From assembly GCA_016192705.1 (NCBI GenBank), contig JACPTQ010000022.1, forward strand, positions 1 to 64,000: a stretch of DNA of 64,000 nucleotides. The letters are read 5' to 3'. The notes beneath the pieces were generated by a model. That model did not search any database. It was not told where the DNA came from and worked only from the letters and a program-made list of their open reading frames with translations. The stretch is from Deltaproteobacteria bacterium (lineage in GTDB: Bacteria > Myxococcota > JACPTQ01). The position numbers were made by a program, and so were the translations under genes. Below, piece by piece: positions 52,753 to 64,000 of the stretch (positions are counted from its first letter, which is position 1; every line of letters starts with the position of its first letter).

Positions 52753-54477
52753 TTATCTCGATGCCCGCGCCCTGCGACGGAAGCGCGCACCGAAAACACC
52801 TAAGACCAGAACGATCGGCGCGAAAAGGCTTTCGCCCCCAACCGCTCCCACGCCACACGCGCAGCCACCTGGAGGCGCGTCGGTGATTTCGTAACCCGCG
52901 TTCGGATCGACGAGCGTCGGCGGCGTCGAGGTCGGCGTGCCGCCTGATCCCGCATCCGGTGTGGTCGCCGCGCCCGCATCCGGCGGTTCGTAACACGTCC
53001 CTCGCGCAAAGCAGGCGTTCGCGTACCCGTCCTGCGTGCGACCGCAGCAGTACCCCTCGCCGCACTCCGCATCACGAAAACACCGCTTTGTACACGTGAA
53101 CCGCCACACCGATTGATACGCCCGCGTGCAAAGCGGCGCATCGGCCGCGCAATCGGCCTCCGTCGCGCAATGCTCACCGAGCGGCTTCGCTTCGGGGATA
53201 TTCGTGTCCGACGACACCGCAACCAGCGTCGACCGCCCACGCGTCGCCGTGCCGTATTTCGCCACCAAATCGTCGACGACCGACTTCATGCGATCGAGAA
53301 GCCGTGTGTCGTTCGCCTCCCCGGCGCGCACCACGAGCACAAACCCAACGCGATGCTCTTTGCGGCTCGTCGTTGAATCGGGCACGCGCGCACCCTCCAC
53401 GCGAATGATGTCTTCAATCCCCACGCGACGCGGCAGCCCCGTGATTTGCACTGGCCGCGCCCACTGCGGCGGCGATGCGCGGTTCACGCGTTGCCCATAC
53501 ATGTCGTACGCGCGCGCAACATCGGGCGACTGAATGAGCAGCATGGGCGGAACCTCGTCGGGTCGCGCAAGCCCCATCACGTAAAGGTCGAGCCACGAGT
53601 AGTCGAGGTTGGTGTATTGGGTGGTCGTCGTGAAGCGATGTCGCGTGCGAACCGGCGGCCCCGCGTCGACGACCGTTCCCGCATCCCCGTCCGCACCAGC
53701 TCCCGCGTCGGGCTCCGCTCCCGCGTCCGCATCCGCAACCGCTCCCGCATCCGCATCGGCTCCGGCTCCCGCATCGACCGGCTCAACCCAACTCGGCCCG
53801 TCGTCGTCGCGCCACGCGTTCCCTTCCATCGGCGACCCGCCCGACTCAAAAAAATACGACCAATGGCTGTCGTCTCGCCCGAGCAACTCATCCGAGTCGA
53901 CGCCGTTATCATCAAAGTGCACGAACGAACACCAACGATGCGCGAGCTCCTGCAGAAAAACCGCGTTCCCCCAGTCGCTCCCGCGCCCGTACCAACCGAG
54001 TTGGTTGATCATCAAGATCCCCTCGAGCAGGCCGAACGTTTGGTCGAAAACCTCGTCGCCACCGGGCGTCGAGTTGCGATAGCCGATCCCCCGCGTGTCG
54101 TTCGAAAGCGGCAGATAAAACGCCCCGGGAAAATCGATCGGAAACGACGTGATGATCGTGATGAAGTGCACATCGTCGGGTTGGGTATCGTAGTACGCGC
54201 GCACCGCGCTCTCGACCGCGCCGTAAACCTCGCGGCCGCTCGACCAGTTGGTCGCCTCGTAGGCGCCGTCGTCGTCGACGAGAAGGACGAAGTTCCGACC
54301 GCTCTTTCGTGCGCGCAAATAGTTCGGCGCACCGCGATACGACTCGAACGCGCCGAGCGTCACGAGTTTTTGCACGTCGCGTATGACCGGCTTCCCGGAA
54401 AAGCAGGCGGCGCGAGGATTCGCAGGTTCAACGACCTGCGTGAGCGTCATCGCAACTAAAAGAGGGAAGAGAACCAT
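52753..54477 (-). CDS. Secreted MYXO-CTERM protein with altered zinc-protease-like site
   Basis: 574 residues, AAGGGG before the ATG, N-terminal signal segment. The main domain contains FLQELAHRW, where relatives have HELAHRW; the first zinc-ligand His is replaced by Gln. It continues with LLGRDDSHWSYF and SPMEGNAWRDD. A DAGA/DADA tract (about residues 235-270), encoded by a hexanucleotide repeat, interrupts the domain before YSWLDLYVMGL. A Cys-rich region follows (CATEADCAADAPLC, CFRDAECGEGYCCGR). The C-terminus, GGCACGVG then a hydrophobic stretch and RRRARASR, is a MYXO-CTERM sorting signal, cleaved and lipid-anchored in Myxococcota. Possibly a non-catalytic metalloprotease relative. Confidence 0.85.
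   Translation of the reverse strand: MVLFPLLVAMTLTQVVEPANPRAACFSGKPVIRDVQKLVTLGAFESYRGAPNYLRARKSGRNFVLLVDDDGAYEATNWSSGREVYGAVESAVRAYYDTQPDDVHFITIITSFPIDFPGAFYLPLSNDTRGIGYRNSTPGGDEVFDQTFGLLEGILMINQLGWYGRGSDWGNAVFLQELAHRWCSFVHFDDNGVDSDELLGRDDSHWSYFFESGGSPMEGNAWRDDDGPSWVEPVDAGAGADADAGAVADADAGAEPDAGAGADGDAGTVVDAGPPVRTRHRFTTTTQYTNLDYSWLDLYVMGLARPDEVPPMLLIQSPDVARAYDMYGQRVNRASPPQWARPVQITGLPRRVGIEDIIRVEGARVPDSTTSRKEHRVGFVLVVRAGEANDTRLLDRMKSVVDDLVAKYGTATRGRSTLVAVSSDTNIPEAKPLGEHCATEADCAADAPLCTRAYQSVWRFTCTKRCFRDAECGEGYCCGRTQDGYANACFARGTCYEPPDAGAATTPDAGSGGTPTSTPPTLVDPNAGYEITDAPPGGCACGVGAVGGESLFAPIVLVLGVFGARFRRRARASR
53674..53780. repeat. Hexanucleotide tract encoding a DAGA/DADA insert
   Basis: Units such as CCCGCA, TCCGCA and GCTCCC on the + strand are read on the minus strand as Asp-Ala-Gly-Ala. 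The tract lies within the conserved domain of the MYXO-CTERM protein. It is read in a different frame from the M16 tract, so Asp/Ala replaces Arg/Ser/Gly. Confidence 0.8.
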
Positions 54478-54719
54478 CCAGCACCCCTTTCAGGTGTCCC
54501 CCGTTCTTCCGAGTCGGTCCTTGTTGAGCAAAAGCCGGGCCCACGTCGCCTCGCGAGAAATGCGTCGATTTTGAAAACCCAGCGCGCGCCAACGATGACA
54601 AATCGAGCGGCGCGAAACCAAAGCCGTCACACCGCTGACGGTCGCGACGGCCCGTGAATCACAAGCGTTTCGGGACGTCGTTTGACCGTTTCGATCGACT
54701 CTGGTAGTCGGTCAGAGCG

Positions 54720-57389
54720 ATGTCGATCGAAGCCGTCGAAGATTCATCGCAACCGCTTCAACGAAGGGTCGAGTCTGGGGCGCCGGGGTCGCCTGTCCCC
54801 ACTCCCGCGCGGCTCACCCCCATGATGCGGCAATACTTGTCGGCAAAATCCGAAAACCCCGACGCGCTTCTCATGTTTCGGTTGGGCGATTTTTACGAGC
54901 TTTTTTTTGAGGACGCGACAATCGCTGCGCGTCTCCTCAACTTGACGCTCACGTCGCGCGACAAGGGCGATGACGCCGTTCCGATGTGCGGCGTTCCACA
55001 CCACGCCGCAACGACGTACGTGGCGCGCCTGAATGCCGCGGGGTATCGCGTCGCGCTTTGCGATCAGGTCGAGGATCCGAAAGCGGCCAAGGGGATCGTG
55101 CGGCGCGAAGTGACGCGTGTTGCAACGCCCGGCGTGCCGCTCTCGCCCGACGCCATCGACGTGCGCGAGCCGAATTTTTTCCTCGCGATTGCACGCGCGG
55201 CGAATGCGGCCGACGAATCGTTTGCGTACGCCCTCGTCGAACCAACGACCGGCGAGATGAAAACGCGCGCCGTGGCGACCGCACGCGACATTAAAGAGGC
55301 GATCGCGATTTTTGGACCGAAAGAGATCTTGGTCGCGCGCGACGACGCAGATTCGACGTGGGTGTCGGAGATTCGCGCGGGCAACGGAACGGCGGGGGCG
55401 GCGTGGACAACGGTCGAGGCGCCGGCTTCACGCGGCGAAAGCGCGTCTGCGGCGGCCGTGGCGACGGCGCTCGCAATCGATTATGTCGCGGCAACTTCGC
55501 GCGGCGTTGCGCATCTCGCGGCAACCGCGGGAGCGGCGACGGCTCCGCCCGTGCTCGATGTGACCGCCGTCAAGAACCTCGAAATTGTCGCAGGCCCCGA
55601 CGGCCGTCGCGACGGCTCGCTGCTCGCGAGCCTCGACGAAACGGTGACGCCGATGGGGGCGCGGCTCGTTCGCTCACGCCTTCTCGAACCGCTCACCGAC
55701 AAGGCGGCCATCGACGCGCGACTTGACGATGTCGAACGATGGTTTTCGCGCCCGACCGACCGCGACGCCATCCGACGCGAACTCCGCGGTGTGAACGATA
55801 TCGAACGCCTCGTCGGCAAGGCATGCGTCGGCAACCTGACGCCGCGTGACCTCCTCGCACTCGCAAATTCGTTGCGCAGCGCGGATTTGGTGCGCACGCG
55901 CGCCGGCGCATCGTTCGACGCGCACACGGCCCTCGCAACCCGCATCGCCACAACACTCGTCGACGAACCCCCGCTCGCGCCCGGCGACGGCGGTCTCATC
56001 CGACGCGGCGTTCGCGCCGACATCGACGAGCTTCAACTCGCCGAAGAGAACGCGCGCGGCTTCATCGCGACGATCGAATCGCGCGAACGCGAGAGGACCG
56101 GCATCACGTCGCTCAAGGTGCGCTACAACCGCGTCTTTGGGTTTGTGATCGAAGTCACAAAAACGCACCTTGCGCGCGTCCCAAGCGACTACGAACGCCG
56201 CCAAACGATCGCGGGCGGCGAGCGGTTCGTCACGGCCGAGCTGAAACGCGAAGAAGAAAAAGTTCTGCACGCGCACGAACGCCGCGCCGCGCTTGAACTT
56301 GCGCTCTTCGAGGAGCTTCGCGCCGCGGTCGTTGACGCCGCCGCCACGCTTCGCGCCACAGCGTTCGCCATCGCCGACATCGACGTCGCGACCGCGCTCG
56401 CCCACCTCGCCGCAACGCGCAACTTTGTTCGTCCGACCATCGTGACCGAGCCCGTGACATCGATCACCGATGGTCGCCACGTGGTCCTCGAGCGCGTCGT
56501 CGCCGCCTCTGGCGCGCGCTTCGTCCCGAACTCGGTCACGCTCGACGCCAGCGACCAGCAGATCCTCATCCTCACGGGCCCCAACATGGCGGGCAAGTCG
56601 ACCGTGATGCGCCAAACGGCCATCATTCATCTTCTTGCGCAAGTGGGGTCGTTCGTCCCCGCAAAAGCCGCAACGCTCGGCATCGTCGACCGCCTTTTCA
56701 CGCGCGTCGGTGCCCACGACGAGCTCACGCGAGGGCAATCGACCTTCATGGTTGAGATGACCGAGACATCGCGCATCCTCGCGCGCGCCACGCGGCAAAG
56801 CCTCATCGTGCTGGACGAGCTCGGCCGCGGAACAAGTACGTTCGACGGGATTTCGATCGCGTGGGCGGTTGCCGAGCAGATTCACGACCGCATCGGCGCC
56901 CGCACGCTCTTCGCGACGCACTACCACGAGCTGGCCGACCTGCCGCACCTTTTGCCACGCGCGAAGAACGCGCAGCTCGCCGTCCGCGAGTGGAACGACA
57001 ACATCATCTTCTTGTGGCGCCTCGTTGACGGTGCCGCGGGGCGATCGTACGGCATCCAAGTCGCGCGACTCGCCGCGCTGCCGACCGAGGTGATTGCGCG
57101 CGCGCAGGAGATTTTGGCCGCTCTCGAGGAGTCGAACGCGGCTTTCGAAGAGAAACCGACCATCGCAACGCCGCCGGGCGCCCCCGCGCGACGCGTCGGT
57201 CGCCGCTCGCTCCTGCAGCAACTCACAATGTTTGGCGGAAAGCCGGCGCCGCACGAACCTGTCGAGCCCAGCGCTTCGTCTGCGCTTGAAAGTGAGCTGC
57301 AGCGTCTCGAGCTCGATCGGTTGACACCACTCGAGGCACTCGAAACGCTTTACCGACTCAAAAAAACAGTCGGCGACAAAAAGAAATAA
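54720..57389 (+). CDS. mutS: DNA mismatch repair protein MutS
   Basis: 889 residues, full length. The mismatch-contacting motif is F58-Y59-E60 in RLGDFYELFF. Connector, lever and clamp regions follow. The ATPase core has Walker A GPNMAGKST (about 620), the Walker B LIVLDELGRGTSTFDG and THYHELADL. It binds mismatches as a dimer and recruits MutL. It stands alone here; no mutL is near. The ATG has only a weak ribosome-binding site. The first 33 residues are variable. No antibiotic or mobile genes adjoin it. Confidence 0.97.
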   Translation: MSIEAVEDSSQPLQRRVESGAPGSPVPTPARLTPMMRQYLSAKSENPDALLMFRLGDFYELFFEDATIAARLLNLTLTSRDKGDDAVPMCGVPHHAATTYVARLNAAGYRVALCDQVEDPKAAKGIVRREVTRVATPGVPLSPDAIDVREPNFFLAIARAANAADESFAYALVEPTTGEMKTRAVATARDIKEAIAIFGPKEILVARDDADSTWVSEIRAGNGTAGAAWTTVEAPASRGESASAAAVATALAIDYVAATSRGVAHLAATAGAATAPPVLDVTAVKNLEIVAGPDGRRDGSLLASLDETVTPMGARLVRSRLLEPLTDKAAIDARLDDVERWFSRPTDRDAIRRELRGVNDIERLVGKACVGNLTPRDLLALANSLRSADLVRTRAGASFDAHTALATRIATTLVDEPPLAPGDGGLIRRGVRADIDELQLAEENARGFIATIESRERERTGITSLKVRYNRVFGFVIEVTKTHLARVPSDYERRQTIAGGERFVTAELKREEEKVLHAHERRAALELALFEELRAAVVDAAATLRATAFAIADIDVATALAHLAATRNFVRPTIVTEPVTSITDGRHVVLERVVAASGARFVPNSVTLDASDQQILILTGPNMAGKSTVMRQTAIIHLLAQVGSFVPAKAATLGIVDRLFTRVGAHDELTRGQSTFMVEMTETSRILARATRQSLIVLDELGRGTSTFDGISIAWAVAEQIHDRIGARTLFATHYHELADLPHLLPRAKNAQLAVREWNDNIIFLWRLVDGAAGRSYGIQVARLAALPTEVIARAQEILAALEESNAAFEEKPTIATPPGAPARRVGRRSLLQQLTMFGGKPAPHEPVEPSASSALESELQRLELDRLTPLEALETLYRLKKTVGDKKK

Positions 57390-57421
57390 TCGAACAAATT
57401 TATTGCCTCACGTCGCCGTGC

Positions 57422-58333
57422 GTGTTAAAAAAACTTATGCGTTTTCTCTCGGCGGCTCTCGCATTAATGCTCATCGCCACCTCGGCGCTTGCGAGCGAGC
57501 CGTTCCATCGCCGAAGCCTAACGCCCGACCAACGCGGCTCGGGCGGTTCGGCGACTGACGCGAGTTTGCCAACCAGCGCGCCACGCCCCTTCATCGCTGG
57601 GTGCCCGGTCGAATTCGAAGTCCGCTGGAGCAAAATCCCTTTCTCGCATCCGCCACTCCCGGCTGAGTTCGATCGCGCGTGCGCCGACAAGACGAAGAAA
57701 GTCGCTTACCTGGCGCCGTCGCAGCTTCCAGACGTCGGCGCCGCAACGCGACCCGCGCCGCCCGCAGGGCCCGTCGCGGCCGTTACGACCAATGCGCAAA
57801 AGGTTCTCGTCGAGCTCGCACGCAGTTACATCGGTAAAGCGACGCTGACGCTCGGCTCGAAAAAACACTTCACCGACGAGGCGCCGCTTTTCGTGCGCGC
57901 CGTGTTGAAGCAGGCGGGACACGATCCGTTTGAGGGCAAGAAACGCTGGAAGACGGCGAACAAAGTTATGTGGATCTGGTTCCACTCGAAGCAGGCGAAC
58001 ACGGTCCATTTCCAAAAACGGCCGAACGTTGGCGACGTGGTCTTCTTCAACAACACGTTTGACTTGAATCGCGACAAACTTACCAACGACTGGTTTAGCC
58101 ACGTCGGAATCGTCGAGGAGATTGATGCCGACGGAACGGTCACGTTTATTCAGCGTGGACCCGAGGGGATTGGGCGGCGCAAGATGAATCTTCTCCAACC
58201 GCGCGCGCGGCGCGACCCGTCGAACTCCAAGGTGTGGAACAGCGTGCTCCGGCTCGCGTCCAAAGCCGATAACGCGCAGGTCCCCCGGCTCTCATCTGAG
58301 CTGTTTGCCGGGTTCGCAACCTTCGCGAAGTAA
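57422..58333 (+). CDS. Secreted CHAP/NlpC-like protein lacking an evident catalytic Cys
   Basis: 303 residues, starting at GTG 57422 (an in-frame ATG follows at 57437). A signal peptide is cleaved near ALA-S (about residue 25). The C-terminal half has the layout of a peptidoglycan-cleaving papain-like fold: ARSYIGKA, then FTDEAPLFVRAVLKQAGHDPF, then RPNVGDVVFFNNTF and SHVGIVEEIDADGTVTFIQRG. The usual DCSGFV motif is here DEAPLFV, so the nucleophilic Cys is missing, while the GD.V.F and SHVGIV (His) motifs remain. It may be a non-catalytic peptidoglycan binder or use another nucleophile. It lies 32 bases after mutS. Confidence 0.75.
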   Translation: MLKKLMRFLSAALALMLIATSALASEPFHRRSLTPDQRGSGGSATDASLPTSAPRPFIAGCPVEFEVRWSKIPFSHPPLPAEFDRACADKTKKVAYLAPSQLPDVGAATRPAPPAGPVAAVTTNAQKVLVELARSYIGKATLTLGSKKHFTDEAPLFVRAVLKQAGHDPFEGKKRWKTANKVMWIWFHSKQANTVHFQKRPNVGDVVFFNNTFDLNRDKLTNDWFSHVGIVEEIDADGTVTFIQRGPEGIGRRKMNLLQPRARRDPSNSKVWNSVLRLASKADNAQVPRLSSELFAGFATFAK

Positions 58334-58525
58334 GGAAGGTTCGCTCAGTTCTTGCCCTTCGACTTTCGAGCGTCCTGTTCCGTCCGTTAGTAACGTGACG
58401 GCAGCGGTGTTGAGGTTTTGGCCGCGGTGCGCCAGCGTGGCGCGAAAATGTCGTTGCGGCTCGGCGAACCGCTTAAAAAGAGACGTAATTTCATGGGCAT
58501 CGGGGGTGGCGGCGCCCGTGCTCTG

Positions 58526-58541
58526 TGGCATGGGAATGGCT
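58526..58541 (+). promoter_or_regulatory. Sigma-54-type (-24/-12) promoter before the sigma-54 activator gene
   Basis: TGGCATGGGAATGGCT matches the TGGCAYR-N4-TTGCW consensus at all fixed positions except one T, with GG (58527-58528) and GC (58539-58540) at the proper spacing. A start near 58552 would give a leader of about 75 bases to ATG 58627. No other clear promoter is visible in 58334-58626. Confidence 0.6.
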
Positions 58542-58626
58542 TGTAAGATTCTTCGGAAAAACGGTAGACTCGCGCTCCTTGGTATCCGCCCTTACGGAAT
58601 TCGGGCAGAGATTAGGAAGAGGATCG

Positions 58627-62400
<3,774 letters not shown>

Positions 62401-62408
62401 GGCTGACG

Positions 62409-63350
62409 ATGACAACAAAACCGTTTTTCAACTCAATCTTTGCTTTGGCCGCAGTTGCCGCATGGGCCGCCGGCGCGGGCTGCATCGCCGAAATTGGCGC
62501 CGACCCCGATGGCATCCGTCCGATCATTTCTCCAGCGCCGGGGCGCACAGGTTCCGGTGACACAGCGCGCACAGCCGACGCGCCTCGGGATGCGGTCTCG
62601 CAGTCGATAACGGTTGAGGTCCGTGGCCTCGGCCGTAAGCCCGGAACCGTCGGCACATCGCTCAACCTTTCCGAGCTGTCGTTTCACATCGAGTCGGTCC
62701 GCGGCTTTGGCGACGACCTCGATTCCTCGGGCGAGGACCTGGGTGGGATGACATTTGAGTCGTTTGATGGCGAGCCGTCGTTTGAATCGCCGCGAAAGGG
62801 GAGTTTTTCGGGTGCCTTGAAGAAAGTCAAACGCGTGGGGATCGACTTCAGCCCATCGCCCGCGACGCTCGACGGCCGCGCGTCGGACAGCCGGATTGAC
62901 AGCCCCGGTGCGTCCGTCGTTTTGCGTGGAGCGTTCTCGTTCCCGCGTTCAAAGCGCTCAAAGCCGAGTCACCCGACGCCTTCGCCCGACCATCCGACGC
63001 CGTCGCCGGATCACCCGACGCCATCACCCGATACGCCGGCGCCGCCCACATTCGAGCGCTCCGACGTCGGTGACATCGAGTCGCTCCCGTTTGTGTTCCG
63101 CGACTCCGGCGCCATCGCGGTGCGCGCGACGCTCGAGCAGATTGCGATCGGCGACGTTCGCCAAATTGTGATTGTGATCGACCTCGACAAGATCGTGGAT
63201 GCTGAGCTGTTCAATTTGTTCGATCGCGCATCGCACGAATCGCAGGCGACCGAGCTCTTGATTGGCGCCGATTCGACAGGGAGCACGCTCGCGCTGTTTG
63301 ACGGGATGCGAAATCGCTTCTCGTCGGCGATCAGCATCGAACTCCGGTAG
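62409..63350 (+). CDS. Putative secreted lipoprotein
   Basis: 313 residues from ATG 62409, with GAGG 6 bases upstream; GTG 62397, overlapping the activator stop, is an alternative start. An N-terminal hydrophobic signal ends AAGAGC, a weak lipobox. The remainder alternates beta-rich segments (ITVEVRGLGRK, LSFHIESVRGF) with a Ser/Pro stretch of three HPTPSPD repeats (about 197-217). It ends with a beta-rich part (FRDSGAIAVRATLEQI, IVIVIDLDKIVD). I recognise no family. It follows the activator closely and is probably cotranscribed. Confidence 0.65.
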   Translation: MTTKPFFNSIFALAAVAAWAAGAGCIAEIGADPDGIRPIISPAPGRTGSGDTARTADAPRDAVSQSITVEVRGLGRKPGTVGTSLNLSELSFHIESVRGFGDDLDSSGEDLGGMTFESFDGEPSFESPRKGSFSGALKKVKRVGIDFSPSPATLDGRASDSRIDSPGASVVLRGAFSFPRSKRSKPSHPTPSPDHPTPSPDHPTPSPDTPAPPTFERSDVGDIESLPFVFRDSGAIAVRATLEQIAIGDVRQIVIVIDLDKIVDAELFNLFDRASHESQATELLIGADSTGSTLALFDGMRNRFSSAISIELR

Positions 63351-63403
63351 GGCTCGCCTACAATTGCCGCTTTCGCGCTCCGATGTTACAAACAAAGAGA
63401 GCC

Positions 63404-64000
63404 ATGAAAGCGAACTCGCTGGGCATGAAGTGTCTCGTCGCCGCGGTCGCGCCCGTTCTCGCCTGCGCGGGGCGCGAGGCCGCGTGGCAGAGCGAATCGC
63501 GTGGAGCGGCGATTTCACCGGCGGCTCGCGCTGAAGCGGCACAGCTCGAAAGACGAGCCGACGAACTTTGGCGTGATCGCCTCGACCGATCGCGCCTCGA
63601 AGCGGCGATCGCAACGCTCGCCCGCGCGGTTGAAATCGACGCAACAAACGCGACACGGCTGACTCGACTCGCGCGCGCTTACTACTTTCTCGCCGACGGG
63701 CACCTGTCGTTCGAGCTCGAGCGGGCAAAGCGCGAAGACGAGTCGGGCGAATCGGCCGCCATCAAATCGATCAAACGCCGGCTGCGGGCCACATACCAAC
63801 ATGGTGCGAACGCCGCCGAGCGGGCCATCGCCGCGCACGCTCCCCGCTTTGCGACGGCGATGCGATCTGGGGCGCGCCTTGAATCCGCGCTCCACCTCGT
63901 CGCCGACAAATCCGCCGCGGGCGCGCTCTTCTGGTACGCCGCAAATCTCGGACGCTGGGCGCTCCTCATGGGAATCGCAGAAATCCTTTACCACAAAGAC
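63404..64000 (+). CDS. TatT-like TRAP-associated lipoprotein, truncated by window end
   Basis: At least 199 residues, open to the last base. ATG 63404 was chosen with AAAGAGAG upstream. A signal peptide ends VLACAG, a lipobox. The helical body contains YYFLADGHLSFE and then TYQHGANAAERAIAAHAPRF. Near the edge it reads ALFWYAANLGRWALLMGIAEILYHKD, the pattern of the TatT component of TPR-associated TRAP transporters. TatT proteins are periplasmic TPR lipoproteins that work with a TatP solute receptor. The partner genes, if present, lie beyond the window. Confidence 0.8.
   Translation, partial: MKANSLGMKCLVAAVAPVLACAGREAAWQSESRGAAISPAARAEAAQLERRADELWRDRLDRSRLEAAIATLARAVEIDATNATRLTRLARAYYFLADGHLSFELERAKREDESGESAAIKSIKRRLRATYQHGANAAERAIAAHAPRFATAMRSGARLESALHLVADKSAAGALFWYAANLGRWALLMGIAEILYHKD

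Noticed and set aside
55674-57254. Long antisense frame inside mutS
   Set aside because: Shadow of the mutS coding pattern, no recognisable domain.

Overview
The window looks like a chromosomal segment of a member of the Myxococcota (the old deltaproteobacterial myxobacteria), probably from a little-studied or uncultured lineage. Evidence: a MYXO-CTERM sorting tail at the end of the protein at 52753-54477; a gene block matching the Agl/Glt gliding-motility machinery in gene content and order (32524-45216); a Hanks-type kinase with a PEGA tail; many TPR lipoproteins; FHA proteins; and a very large sigma-54 activator with a sigma-54-type promoter just upstream. GC content is high (about 60 percent by eye), lower than in classic Myxococcus. 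I found no rRNA, tRNA, CRISPR array or intact transposase gene.

Layout. 1-870: possible remnant of an insertion-sequence end, then two convergent four-helix-bundle (S23-type) genes. 1134-14267: two divergent giant surface lipoproteins, one with 18 Ig-like repeats plus 14 RCC1 blades, the other with Cys-rich repeats plus 12 Kelch motifs. They share an N-terminal domain I cannot name. 14285-21489: kinase with a TPR/membrane partner, aldehyde dehydrogenase, SprT-like metalloprotease, and an O-antigen ligase-like TPR protein. 21541-31166: dispersed repeats, DUF2203 protein, TPM-like membrane protein, MurG-like glycosyltransferase, chemoreceptor, CoA-binding protein, receiver-histidine kinase and M16 peptidase. 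31167-32423: diiron oxygenase-like protein.

32524-45216 is the most notable system. A proton-channel operon (ExbB/TolQ-like plus two ExbD/TolR-like proteins, as in AglR-AglQ-AglS) converges on a six-gene operon encoding a PT-rich coiled-coil secreted protein, then GltC-, GltD-, GltE-, GltF- and GltG-like proteins. The second operon has mostly 4-base overlaps and a good sigma-70-type promoter. This is an energised trans-envelope machine. Outer-membrane partners (GltA/B/H/K) and GltI/GltJ are not in the window. 45758-51458 continues the envelope theme: FHA-TPR membrane protein, BamD, TPR protein, parvulin isomerase and HtrA protease. 52365-64000: FHA mini-protein, MYXO-CTERM protein, MutS, secreted CHAP/NlpC-like protein, sigma-54 activator, lipoprotein, and a TatT-like lipoprotein cut by the window edge.

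Three families of non-coding repeats run through the window. One is an inverted-repeat element of about 240-635 bases whose copies carry terminal inverted repeats, two of them with flanking direct repeats. One is a palindromic repeat ending in CAGGTTGCTGAAAAA. One is a CGCAAAGGCGC palindrome that sits in frame inside protein linkers. Hexanucleotide tracts encode PA, RGSG or DAGA linkers depending on strand and frame.
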